The position numbers and the translations under genes were made by a program. This document shows, piece by piece, positions 54,960-63,082 of a DNA stretch of 64,000 bases. Source of the stretch: Paraburkholderia acidicola (GTDB taxonomy: Bacteria; Pseudomonadota; Gammaproteobacteria; Burkholderiales; Burkholderiaceae). The stretch is from assembly GCF_002362315.1 (NCBI RefSeq), contig NZ_MTZV01000004.1, forward strand, positions 620,001-684,000. The letters run 5' to 3'. Every line of letters starts with the position of its first letter. The first letter of the stretch is position 1. Below the pieces are notes generated by a model. It worked only from the letters and a program-made list of their open reading frames with translations. It did no database searches and was not told the DNA's origin.

Positions 54960-54977
54960 TGTGGAAGCGCTTCCACA
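54960..54977. promoter_or_regulatory. LacI-family operator before the beta-glucoside operon
   Basis: TGTGGAAGCGCTTCCACA is a perfect 18-bp palindrome with the central CG step of LacI-family sites. It lies 69 bp upstream of the GH1 start. Confidence 0.85.
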
Positions 54978-54989
54978 TGAACAGCGTAC

Positions 54990-55019
54990 GATAGCAGTGG
55001 CGAATTCGCCGCTGCTATC
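54990..55019. repeat. Long dyad beside the LacI operator
   Basis: A 15-bp inverted repeat with no loop, GATAGCAGTGGCGAA with TTCGCCGCTGCTATC, has a single T-G mismatch and is centred on GAATTC. It sits between the chemoreceptor stop and the LacI operator. There is no T-run, so a terminator role is uncertain. Confidence 0.5.
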
Positions 55020-55128
55020 GGGGTTTGTCTGGATAGGGGATGACGCGTGCGGAAGCACGCGCTGCAGGGACTGAAAGGATCTGTCAGACGAGCGTCAGAG
55101 CACCGTCAGATGGCGGACGAAACGCTGC

Positions 55129-56169
55129 TCAAGCGGGCGGTCTCTGTACGACCACGCCGTACCAGCCGAGCCCGCGGTAGCTCTCGTAACCGGGCGTCGC
55201 CGCGAACGAGACCGTGGTGCGCCCATCGGCCGCGCGATAGAAGCCGGTGCGATGGCCCTCGGTGACGAGGCGGAACTGTTCGTTGAGCCCATCCGCCTGA
55301 TCCGAACTTGCGATGATGCGAAACGCGGAATCGACGATCATGCAGCGCGTACGCTGCCATTCCTCGTCGGTGAGCCGCACGCCCTTGACCACCGCGGAAG
55401 CCTGCGTCGCCCAGTCGAAGAAGATCACCAGTGCGCCGAGCGGTTGTCCGTTGACGGCGCCGTGTTCGCGGATCGCGGTGGCATAGGTCGCGACGTGCGC
55501 GTGCTTCAGCAGCGGCAACGCTTCGATGTCGCCAGCGACGAAGTCCGCGCCCGACGGCGTTTTCATCGCCTCCTTGAACCAGCGCGCATCGGCAATATTG
55601 TGGCCGGCCACCGAGTAGGTTTGCGGCCGGCCGTTCGCGACCACGGTGCCCGAGGCATCGACAATCCACAGGTCCAGATACACGGTGTAGCTGTCGAGTA
55701 TCACTGACAGCCGCTGTGACGCGTGCTCGCGCTCCGGCCCACCGCCTACGGCGAGACAGTCGACCACGGCGGAATCGGTGGCCCACCAGCGCACGTCGCA
55801 CGAGCGCTCGTACAGGTTGCGATCGACGATATCGATCATGTTCAGCGCGAGATCGGCGCAGCGCTGCCCTTCGTGCGAACGCAGCCGCTCGATCATGCTG
55901 TCGCCGAGGTCGGTCAGCTTCGATAGCGAGCCGGCCAGTTCCTTGTTGAGCACCGTGGTGATATCGGAGATGCGCGCCGAGACATGCTTGACCTGATTGG
56001 CGACAACCGCGAAGCCCTTACCTGCATCGCCGGCGCGGGCCGCTTCGATCAGCGCGTTGAGCGCGAGAAAGGTGGTCTCGCGATTGATGTCGTTGATGTC
56101 GGAGATTTTTCCGGTGGCCAGCTTCTTGACCTGATGAGTGAGTTCGACGATTTCTTGCGGATTCGACAT
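55129..56169 (-). CDS. Soluble chemoreceptor-like protein with MCP hairpin first and Cache-like domain last
   Basis: From ATG 56169, 346 residues. The first 85 residues hold the conserved chemoreceptor signalling tip: 'DINRETTFLALNALIEAARAGDAGKGFAVVANQVKHV', read in parts. The rest (about 130-345) looks like a Cache-type ligand-binding domain: 'LDLWIVDASGTVVANGR', 'ARWFKEAMKTPSGADFVAGDIE' and a final 'ATPGYESYRGLGWYGVVVQRP'. This is the reverse of the usual order, and no transmembrane segment is seen, so it is probably cytoplasmic. An in-frame opening to 56268 has no ribosome binding site. Confidence 0.82.
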   Translation of the reverse strand: MSNPQEIVELTHQVKKLATGKISDINDINRETTFLALNALIEAARAGDAGKGFAVVANQVKHVSARISDITTVLNKELAGSLSKLTDLGDSMIERLRSHEGQRCADLALNMIDIVDRNLYERSCDVRWWATDSAVVDCLAVGGGPEREHASQRLSVILDSYTVYLDLWIVDASGTVVANGRPQTYSVAGHNIADARWFKEAMKTPSGADFVAGDIEALPLLKHAHVATYATAIREHGAVNGQPLGALVIFFDWATQASAVVKGVRLTDEEWQRTRCMIVDSAFRIIASSDQADGLNEQFRLVTEGHRTGFYRAADGRTTVSFAATPGYESYRGLGWYGVVVQRPPA

Positions 56170-56462
56170 GGCGCGGCCCCGAGTGGATAACTGGTTGTTT
56201 TCCAGGGACGCAGCAAGTATCAGGCCGAGCGCGCGCCGGCATCGCGTGATGCATCGCACGTGACGCAAACGTTTTGCCTGTGTGTTGCGCGGGTTCTCTC
56301 AACCGCGCGAGCCGCGATGGATGGCGCGCTGTAGCACCACCGCTGTGCAGGTCTGCGCGATAAAGGTGATGCCGCCGCCGCGCGCCTGGATGACCGAATC
56401 TGCGCCACCACTCCGTTTTTTGATACCGTTCGTCAATCCTTGCCTTTGTTCAGGTCGTTCCC

Positions 56463-58367
56463 ATGTCGCAACCCAGACCGCCTAACCGCGTCTTTCCTAC
56501 GGGCGCCCCAGGCATCCAGACCCTGACGACGGTGATCATCAGCGTTGTCGTCGTGTGCGGGCTGTATTTCGGCCGCGCCGTGCTGGTGCCGATCACGCTC
56601 GCGGTGTTGCTGAGCTTTCTGCTCGCGCCGCTCGTCGGCGGGTTGCGGCGGCTGCGCATCGGGCAGGTTCCATCGATCGTCGTCGCCGTCGTCATCGCAC
56701 TCGTCACGCTGCTCGCCGTCAGCACACTGATCGCCGCGCAGTTTGCGCAGCTCGCAACCGATCTGCCGCAGTACCAGGTCGCGATCGAGGCCAAGATCGA
56801 GACCGTGCAGGAGAAGACCATCGGGCGCGCCGACGCACTGCTGAGCCGCGCGTCCACCGCGCTGCAAGGGGTGATGCCGAAGGCACGTCCGCAACACGGT
56901 GGCCGCGCACAACGCCCGACCGCCGCTGCGCCGATGCCCGTCGAGGTGCACGAACCGGTACCGTCGCCGCTCGAATTGACGCGTCGCGTGTTCTCGCCGG
57001 TGGTCGGGCCGCTCGAAACGATGTTCATCGTGATCGTGGTGACCATCTTCATCCTGTTTCAGCGCGAGGATCTGCGCGACCGGCTGATCCGGCTGTTCGG
57101 TTCGAGTGACCTGCACCGCACGACGACCGCGCTCAACGACGCGGCCAAACGGTTGAGCCGCTATTTCGTCGCGCAGCTCGGCGTGAATCTCGGCACCGGT
57201 GCGGTGATCTCGACCGGCCTCGCGATCATCGGTGTGCCGGGTGCGTTGCTGTTCGGCGTGCTCACCGCGCTGCTGCGCTTCGTGCCGTATATCGGCACAT
57301 GGATCGCGGCGATCCTCGCGACGGTGCTCGCCGCCGCGATCCAGCCGCAATGGACGATGGGCGTGCTGACGCTCGTGCTGTTCGTGGTGGTCGACATCGT
57401 CGCGGGGCAGATCGTCGAGCCGCTGCTGTATGGCCATAGCTCGGGGCTGTCGCCGCTCGCCGTGGTCGTCGCGGCGATTTTCTGGAGCTGGCTGTGGGGG
57501 CCCATCGGCCTCGTGCTGTCGACGCCGCTCACACTGTGTCTCGTCACGCTTGGGCGCTATGCGGACCGTCTCAAGTTCATCGCGGTGCTGCTCGGCGACC
57601 AGCCCGCGCTCACGCCTGCGCAGACTTTTTATCAGCGGTTGCTCGCCGACGATCCCCAGGAAGCCATCGATCAGGCCGTCCGTCTGCTGCGCGACCTGCC
57701 GCTGATCGACTACTACGACAATGTCGCGCGCGAAGGTCTGAGGCTCGCGCGCACCGATACGCTGCGTGGCGTGTTTTCGCCCGAGCAGCTCGTGCGGATG
57801 AACGAATCGCTGCTCGATATCGTCGAGAGCCTCGAGGATATCGATGGAGCACCGGACGAACGTCTGAAGCACGAGATTGCGGGCGCGGTGGAATCGGCTG
57901 GACCGGCGCCTGACGCCCATGCCGATAGTTCACACGAGCGCGAGCCCGATCTGGCGGCACTGATCGCGCCGGCTCGCGGCACGCGGGTGCTCTGCATCGC
58001 GGGTCGCGGCGCATTCGACGATGCCGCCGTCGCGATCGCCATGCAGTTGCTCACCCGCTTCGGGCTCGCGCCGGCCGCCGCCACCTACGAGCAGTTCCGC
58101 AAGCACCACGCCGATACGAATGCCACCGGCGATGCGACGATCGTCTGCGTGCTCACACTCGATGCGGCGGAAGCGCCGCTCTATCTGCAGAACCTGCTGC
58201 GCCGTGTGCAGGAACGCGCGCCTGCGGCGACGTTGATCGTCGGGGTAGGTGGGCCGGGAGAGAGTGTGGCGGGCGCGAGTGCCGATAGCGACGCGCGCAG
58301 TGCCGCGACGTTCCGCGATCTGGTGGGACTGTGTCTGCTCGCGGGTGGGGTGGCGGCGCAGCCGTAA
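56463..58367 (+). CDS. AI-2E family transporter with large C-terminal extension
   Basis: 634 residues. The first 380 form the AI-2E (PerM/TqsA) membrane domain: 'TVIISVVVVCGLYFGRAVLVPI', 'LLGAPLVGGLRR'-like cores, 'GALLFGVLTALLRFVPYIG' and 'LYGHSSGLSPLAVVVAAIFWSWLWG'. Members export small molecules or act as ion antiporters. Typical members have about 350-400 residues; here about 250 more follow, with a helical linker and a Rossmann-like region ('GTRVLCIAGRGAFDDAAVAIAMQLL', 'ATLIVGVGGPGE'). The function of this tail is unknown. Divergent to the chemoreceptor gene across 293 bp. Confidence 0.88.
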   Translation: MSQPRPPNRVFPTGAPGIQTLTTVIISVVVVCGLYFGRAVLVPITLAVLLSFLLAPLVGGLRRLRIGQVPSIVVAVVIALVTLLAVSTLIAAQFAQLATDLPQYQVAIEAKIETVQEKTIGRADALLSRASTALQGVMPKARPQHGGRAQRPTAAAPMPVEVHEPVPSPLELTRRVFSPVVGPLETMFIVIVVTIFILFQREDLRDRLIRLFGSSDLHRTTTALNDAAKRLSRYFVAQLGVNLGTGAVISTGLAIIGVPGALLFGVLTALLRFVPYIGTWIAAILATVLAAAIQPQWTMGVLTLVLFVVVDIVAGQIVEPLLYGHSSGLSPLAVVVAAIFWSWLWGPIGLVLSTPLTLCLVTLGRYADRLKFIAVLLGDQPALTPAQTFYQRLLADDPQEAIDQAVRLLRDLPLIDYYDNVAREGLRLARTDTLRGVFSPEQLVRMNESLLDIVESLEDIDGAPDERLKHEIAGAVESAGPAPDAHADSSHEREPDLAALIAPARGTRVLCIAGRGAFDDAAVAIAMQLLTRFGLAPAAATYEQFRKHHADTNATGDATIVCVLTLDAAEAPLYLQNLLRRVQERAPAATLIVGVGGPGESVAGASADSDARSAATFRDLVGLCLLAGGVAAQP

Positions 58368-58472
58368 GTGGGGCTCCACAAGCGAGCCGCAATCGATGCG
58401 CTTACCTTGTCGCGAATCACGCAACAAGGCACGATATGGCTCCCACCGCACCCTCTTCTCAGGAGACCTCCC

Positions 58473-59111
58473 GTGAACGCCTCAACCGCCATTGCCGCCA
58501 TTCTCGCCGCGCTGATGCTCGGCGCGATGAGCCCGGGTCCCAGTTTCATCGTCGTTGCCCGTAACGCAATCGGTGTGTCGCGGCGCGACGGGCTGGCGAG
58601 TGCTATCGGCATGGGCCTCGGCGGCGTGTGTTTCGCCGGGGTCGCGCTGGTCGGGCTGTACACGCTGCTGGAAGCGGTCGGCTGGCTGTATGCGGGGCTG
58701 AAAATCGCGGGCGGGTTGTATCTCGTGTATATCGCGCTGAAGATCTGGCGCGGGGCAGCAGCGCCGTTCGTCTTCGACCGCACCGAGGCCGGCGCACGCG
58801 GCAATCTGCGCAAGTCGCTGTGGCTCGGCTTGAGCACGCAACTGAGCAACCCGAAGACATCGATCTACTACGGCAGCATCTTCGCAGCGCTGCTGCCGCA
58901 ACATCCGCCGATGTGGTGTTACTTCGTGTTGCCGCCCGCGGTCTTCTGTATCGAGGCGGGCTGGTACACGATCGTCGCGCTGGGCTTCTCGAGCCGGCGT
59001 CCACGCGAGCTGTATCTGAACTCGAAAGCGTGGGTGGACCGGATCGCAGCGACGGCGATCGCCGCACTCGGTCTGCGTTTGGTGTTCACCGCTTTTAGGC
59101 GCGGCATTTAA
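58473..59111 (+). CDS. LysE/RhtB family amino-acid exporter
   Basis: GTG 58473 with AGGAG upstream gives 212 residues. It has the LysE/RhtB signature 'MSPGPSFIVVARNAIGVSRRDGLASAIGMGLG' in parts and six hydrophobic segments, with 'LSTQLSNPKTSIYYGSIF' later. Such proteins export amino acids or their analogues. It starts 105 bp after the AI-2E gene and converges with the methyltransferase gene. A longer in-frame opening to 58368 is not supported. Confidence 0.9.
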   Translation: MNASTAIAAILAALMLGAMSPGPSFIVVARNAIGVSRRDGLASAIGMGLGGVCFAGVALVGLYTLLEAVGWLYAGLKIAGGLYLVYIALKIWRGAAAPFVFDRTEAGARGNLRKSLWLGLSTQLSNPKTSIYYGSIFAALLPQHPPMWCYFVLPPAVFCIEAGWYTIVALGFSSRRPRELYLNSKAWVDRIAATAIAALGLRLVFTAFRRGI

Positions 59112-59154
59112 TGCAATCGTGTTGCGCGTGGCCTGCGTGGTGTTCGGTGCCTGT

Positions 59155-59937
59155 TCACGCGCCTTCCTTGATTGTGCAGAACGCTGCGGTTTCATAAGGC
59201 AGCGTAACCACATCCTTACCGGCAAGTTCCGGCTCCGCCGCGATCAGCGCACGCACTTCGGCATCGATCTGCGCGCGTGCTGCTTCAGGAAGCGCGGCGA
59301 TAAAGCTGGTCGAGCGCACGCGTGCCACGATCACATCCTCGGGCGACCCGGTGTGACCGATCGAGAAATGCGCTTCCTGCAGCGGGCTGAAACCCGCAAA
59401 CGGAAACACGCTGCGCCACGCACCGGTGTAATAGCGCGGCGTGTCGCCTTCGGCACGATTGACGATGCGATCGAGCTGCGCCACCCAACCCACGCGCGCA
59501 TCGCGCAGATTCCACACCAGCCCCAGGCGCCCACCCGGTTTCAACACGCGATGAATCTCGGCGAGCGCCTCACGGGTCGCGAACCAGTGGAACGACTGTG
59601 CGCACACCACGGCATCCACCGATGCGTCGTCGAGCGGAATCGCCGCAGCGGTACCGGCCAGCGCCTGGACCTGCGGCAATGCCGCCGATAACTTGTCGCG
59701 CATCTGCTCGACGGGCTCGACGGCGATCACGTTTGCGCCGGTTTCCAGCAGGCGCGGCGTGAACTTGCCAGTGCCCGCGCCGAGATCGACGACGGTGCGG
59801 CCCGCTGCGAGACCGAGCGTTTCGCGCAGCCAGCCGGCGACGGCCGGCGGATAGTCGGGACGACCGCGCACATAGTTGTCGGCGGTCGTGGTGTAGCCCT
59901 GGGCGGCGTGATGAACGTCGTGGTTCGATGATGTCAT
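59155..59937 (-). CDS. Class I SAM-dependent methyltransferase
   Basis: ATG 59937 gives 260 residues. The SAM-binding motif I 'VVDLGAGTGKFTPRL' and the post-I acidic residue in 'VIAVEPVEQMRDKL' are present; 'FHWFATREALAEIHRVLKPGGRLGLVW' follows as in methyltransferase_11 proteins of the UbiE/TAM type. The acceptor is unknown; the 'AQSFHWF' box links it to trans-aconitate-methyltransferase-like enzymes. It stands alone between convergent and divergent neighbours. Confidence 0.9.
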   Translation of the reverse strand: MTSSNHDVHHAAQGYTTTADNYVRGRPDYPPAVAGWLRETLGLAAGRTVVDLGAGTGKFTPRLLETGANVIAVEPVEQMRDKLSAALPQVQALAGTAAAIPLDDASVDAVVCAQSFHWFATREALAEIHRVLKPGGRLGLVWNLRDARVGWVAQLDRIVNRAEGDTPRYYTGAWRSVFPFAGFSPLQEAHFSIGHTGSPEDVIVARVRSTSFIAALPEAARAQIDAEVRALIAAEPELAGKDVVTLPYETAAFCTIKEGA

Positions 59938-60139
59938 GAGGTGTTCCTGTTCCTGCCTGATAGATACCTGAGGAATGCCTGAGGGATGCTGGACACGGCG
60001 ACGTGTCCGTACAGCGGAAACGGCCACCAGCATAACCATGCGTGACCTGTTTTACCATGCGTGCTTCGGACCGCCCCGATGCCCTGACGGTATATCGACC
60101 GTAGGCTATCCGCCTGACAACGCTAAAGGAAGCCACCTC

Positions 60140-60715
60140 ATGATTCGCCGATCTTCTCTTCGCGCGCTCGTACGTCCGATGTTCGCCGGTGTGTTCACGA
60201 TCGCGGCGCTGCACGCAGTGGCTGCACCCGCGCCCGCAGCCGATGCGTTCACGCTATCGTCACCGGGTCTCCCCGATGGCGCAACGCTCGATTCGCGTCA
60301 TGCGTCGAGCGCCAACCAGTGCGGCGGCGAGAATGTTTCGCCCGCGCTGCAATGGCAGCACATCCCCGCAGGCACGCGCAGTTTTGCGATCACGATCTAC
60401 GACCCGGACGGAGCGAAGGGGCTCGGTGTCATTCATTGGGTGCAGTACGGGATTCCGGCTGCAGTGAATTCGCTCGATGAGGGACACCCCGCGCCGGAAG
60501 GTAGCGTCGGTGGTACGAATCGCACGGGGCATTCGGGCTACTACGGTCCGTGCCCGCCGGTTGGGGAGATTGCGCATCACTACGTCGTGCAGGCGTATGC
60601 ACTCGATCTCGCGCCCGATGCATTGCCTGCCGGACTCACGCGCGACGGATTGCAGGCGGCGCTGAAAGACCATGTCCTTGCGGCGACGAGTATCGTGTTG
60701 CGCTACGGGCGGTAA
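60140..60715 (+). CDS. Exported YbhB/YbcL (PEBP) family protein
   Basis: ATG 60140 with AAGGAAG upstream gives 191 residues. The signal peptide ends near 'APAADAF', and the PEBP fold follows with 'TIYDPDGAKGLGVIHWVQYGIP' and 'GHSGYYGPCPPVGEIAHHYVVQAYALD', the conserved DPD...HW and GP.PP.G...Y blocks. Family members bind phosphoryl groups; bacterial roles are poorly known. A longer in-frame opening to 59975 would bury the signal peptide. Confidence 0.9.
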   Translation: MIRRSSLRALVRPMFAGVFTIAALHAVAAPAPAADAFTLSSPGLPDGATLDSRHASSANQCGGENVSPALQWQHIPAGTRSFAITIYDPDGAKGLGVIHWVQYGIPAAVNSLDEGHPAPEGSVGGTNRTGHSGYYGPCPPVGEIAHHYVVQAYALDLAPDALPAGLTRDGLQAALKDHVLAATSIVLRYGR

Positions 60716-60803
60716 CTGCGACGCGCAGTAAGACACGAAACGCGCAGGCGATCAATCGCCCGCGTGTCGCACGAGTCGCACGCAGCGACTCGCATAACTG
60801 AGG

Positions 60804-60854
60804 CCACCTTCCGGCGTTGCGCATCGCAGCCTGCCGATACGCAACGCAAGGTGG
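60804..60854. terminator. Large stem-loop between convergent genes
   Basis: CCACCTT...GCGTTGCG pairs with CGCAACGC...AAGGTGG, 15 pairs with a 3-base bulge around an 18-base loop. It lies between the stops of the YbhB-like and DUF3443 genes and may be a bidirectional terminator; no T-run. Confidence 0.5.
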
Positions 60855-60868
60855 TTATACACCCGCGC

Positions 60869-62095
60869 CTAGTTAGACACGTACGCGACATACGGGCCCG
60901 AACCACCGCCCGTCGATGTCTTCCCCGCGATCCCCTGATAGACGTTCCGGCCATAGAAGAACGACATGCCCAGATCGAGACCGGTCGACGCGGTCCCCGC
61001 AAGATTGTTGAACGCGTAGTTACCCGTGTTAAACAACGAGTCCGAGTTCGCGACGTTGAATTGCACGGTCGCCGACGTCGAATTCGCAGCAGTCAGTACC
61101 GCGCTCATGGCTACCGTACTCGGCGGACTGTAGAACGTGCCGGCACTGTTCTGCTGCAGCGAACTGTTGAAGAAGATACCGTTCGAACCCGAATCGAAGA
61201 ACGCACCCGATGGACCTGCCGGATAGGACGTGCCGTTGAAGGAGACAGCCATGTTGCCGTTCCCGTCCGTGGGCAGGATCGTCGCCCCCGTGCCGGCCAG
61301 CGCATTGTTCGACTGCGTATCGATGCCGAAAACGAGCGTACCCGTCGCGCTACCCGCACCCGTATCGGGCACCTGGGCGAACTGGATGATCACACCGTTG
61401 TTGTCGTTCGGAAACTGCACAACAGGGTTCATGATGATCTGTGTGTTCGTGGGCGTCACCTGAGTACAGCTCGTCCCGGAACACGCGAAGTACGTGGCCA
61501 CGCCGGCATCGCTCTGCGCAGCGCCGACGCCGAGAATGCCGTTGGCCCCGAGAACGGTAGGTGTGTTGATAGAGGTGCCGTTCGCGCAACTACGCGGCAT
61601 CGACGCGGCGAGCGTCGGATCCTGAATCACCTGGATCGGCAGGTTCGAAGCGATTTCTCCGGACATCTTGATGTCGGCGGCAAGCACCGTACCCCAGGTG
61701 TCGCCCGAACCGAAGCTTGTGCATTCGGCCATCGGCTGCGAAGTGCCATTGACGTTCGGCAGACTCGAAAGCGGCGTGCTGCTCGGAATCGCCGAAGCGA
61801 AGAGTCGCAGCCCGTAGGACCCCGTGTCGAGCAGCACGTTAGGAACCGTCGAACAGTTCGACGATGCATTGCTGCCCGCCGCACAGATCGTCACGCTCAC
61901 CATCGGATAATTCCGCACATTGCCGCCCGCCGATGAGACCGCGACCGATACTGAATTCGCCGCATTGGACGAGCCCGAGCCCGTGTTCGAATTGCCAGAA
62001 GACGAGTTGTTATTACTCCCGCCGCCACCGCCGCACGCCGCGAGTCCTGCACACAGTCCCGCTACCGCGGCCAGCCAGACAATCTTGCGCATCAT
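60869..62095 (-). CDS. DUF3443 family lipoprotein
   Basis: From ATG 62095 (GGGGGAA upstream) 408 residues. A lipoprotein signal with lipobox LAAC is followed by a Gly/Ser/Asn-rich linker and then a domain with 'MVSVTICAAGSNASSNCSTVPNVLLDTGSYGLRLFAS' in parts and 'GAFFDSGSNGIFFN' later. The two LDTGS/FDSGS-like motifs are reminiscent of aspartic-protease active sites, which is a resemblance only. The family has no known function. GTGA at 62110-62107 overlaps the DUF2844 stop, so the pair is co-translated if that start is used. Confidence 0.85.
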   Translation of the reverse strand: MMRKIVWLAAVAGLCAGLAACGGGGGSNNNSSSGNSNTGSGSSNAANSVSVAVSSAGGNVRNYPMVSVTICAAGSNASSNCSTVPNVLLDTGSYGLRLFASAIPSSTPLSSLPNVNGTSQPMAECTSFGSGDTWGTVLAADIKMSGEIASNLPIQVIQDPTLAASMPRSCANGTSINTPTVLGANGILGVGAAQSDAGVATYFACSGTSCTQVTPTNTQIIMNPVVQFPNDNNGVIIQFAQVPDTGAGSATGTLVFGIDTQSNNALAGTGATILPTDGNGNMAVSFNGTSYPAGPSGAFFDSGSNGIFFNSSLQQNSAGTFYSPPSTVAMSAVLTAANSTSATVQFNVANSDSLFNTGNYAFNNLAGTASTGLDLGMSFFYGRNVYQGIAGKTSTGGGSGPYVAYVSN

Positions 62096-62106
62096 GTTTC
62101 CCCCGA

Positions 62107-62619
62107 TCACTGGATGTCGTTAGCGCTCACGCCGGCCGGCAGCGCCGGCGGCAGCCAGGCGCGCCCGGCGAACGCGCCCATGTGTCCGCCGCTCTGGACC
62201 ACGAGGTCCGAGCGCTGCACGCTCGCCGCACCGAAACCGGTGCCTCGCGTGGCCCGCGTTTCGTTCAGGGATTGCACGTAACCGGGGAAGTAGGTACCGA
62301 GCAACGTGGCGAGTCCCGGAATCTGCGGCCCTTGCCAGGCGATCGCGAACACACTGCCGTTCGAGCCGACGTATTCGCGCACGACGGTACCGCCTGTCAG
62401 CGTGGTCGTATTGACCGTGTAGGCCGTCGTTGCGTTCGCGCTCAGGCGACGCACGGCAAGTGTGCCGGAGGTGCTCGACGTACCCGACGTTGAAGCCGCT
62501 GCGCTCGAGGTCGCAGTGCCGGCTGGCCACGTGGGCGCGCCGCCAAGTTCGGCATGGGCAGGCAGCGCAGCAATCGCGGCCGCGAATGCCATCGCACTGC
62601 AAACGATGCGAAGGTTCAT
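62107..62619 (-). CDS. DUF2844 family secreted protein
   Basis: From ATG 62619 (GGAGAAG upstream) 170 residues with a signal peptide ending 'PAHAEL'. The mature protein has a low-complexity Ser/Thr/Ala-rich linker, then the conserved 'LVREYVGSNGSVFAIAWQGPQIPGLATLLGTYFP' (here VVREYVG) and 'GRAWLPPALPAGV' blocks. The family has no known function; pairs of DUF2844 and DUF3443 genes are characteristic of Burkholderia relatives. It is first in the operon. Confidence 0.87.
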   Translation of the reverse strand: MNLRIVCSAMAFAAAIAALPAHAELGGAPTWPAGTATSSAAASTSGTSSTSGTLAVRRLSANATTAYTVNTTTLTGGTVVREYVGSNGSVFAIAWQGPQIPGLATLLGTYFPGYVQSLNETRATRGTGFGAASVQRSDLVVQSGGHMGAFAGRAWLPPALPAGVSANDIQ

Positions 62620-63082
62620 GTCTTCTCCAGACGTTCTCAATTGAATGCCGATTGAATCCCGACTAACCGGTAGAGCTGTCCTGCCCGCGATTACGCGCAC
62701 ATCGGTACGCGCAATTATCAGTGCGCCGAACGCCGACTTCAAACCGTGTATCCGATATTTTTATTACGAAATCATTACGCGACGTCGAAAAGACGACACG
62801 AGCGACGCTACGCGCGCATTCAAGCTGTCGATTCCATGCCAATCGAATGCCATTGAGTTTACGACGGAGCTTAGGAACCCCAAAGAGGGAATTCATTTCC
62901 TTCAGTTACCAAATGTAAGTCGAGAAAAGATTTCTTTGGAAAGCGACGGATTGCGGATAGCGCTGCGTATAAACGAAGCACAGCCCCCAACCCGGCAGGT
63001 CGATATCCGATTCCGCATACATCGCATATCGACGCGCCTGGGTACCTCGACCATGCAATCGGCCCATACCAAGTACCAAGCT
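62620..63082. other. Intergenic region, no gene seen
   Basis: 463 bp, more AT-rich than its surroundings, between the divergent DUF2844 gene and the NHL lipoprotein gene. No reading frame here has a ribosome binding site or protein-like composition. It probably carries both promoters; I cannot assign them. Confidence 0.3.

Noticed and set aside
56433..57920. 495-codon open frame on the minus strand
   Set aside because: Antisense to the AI-2E gene; composition rich in Arg/His/Gln as expected from reverse reading.
60764..61936. 390-codon open frame on the plus strand
   Set aside because: Antisense to the DUF3443 gene, Arg-rich and without motifs.
62663..62896. Small open frame in the DUF2844 upstream gap
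   Set aside because: No ribosome binding site, no family, odd composition.
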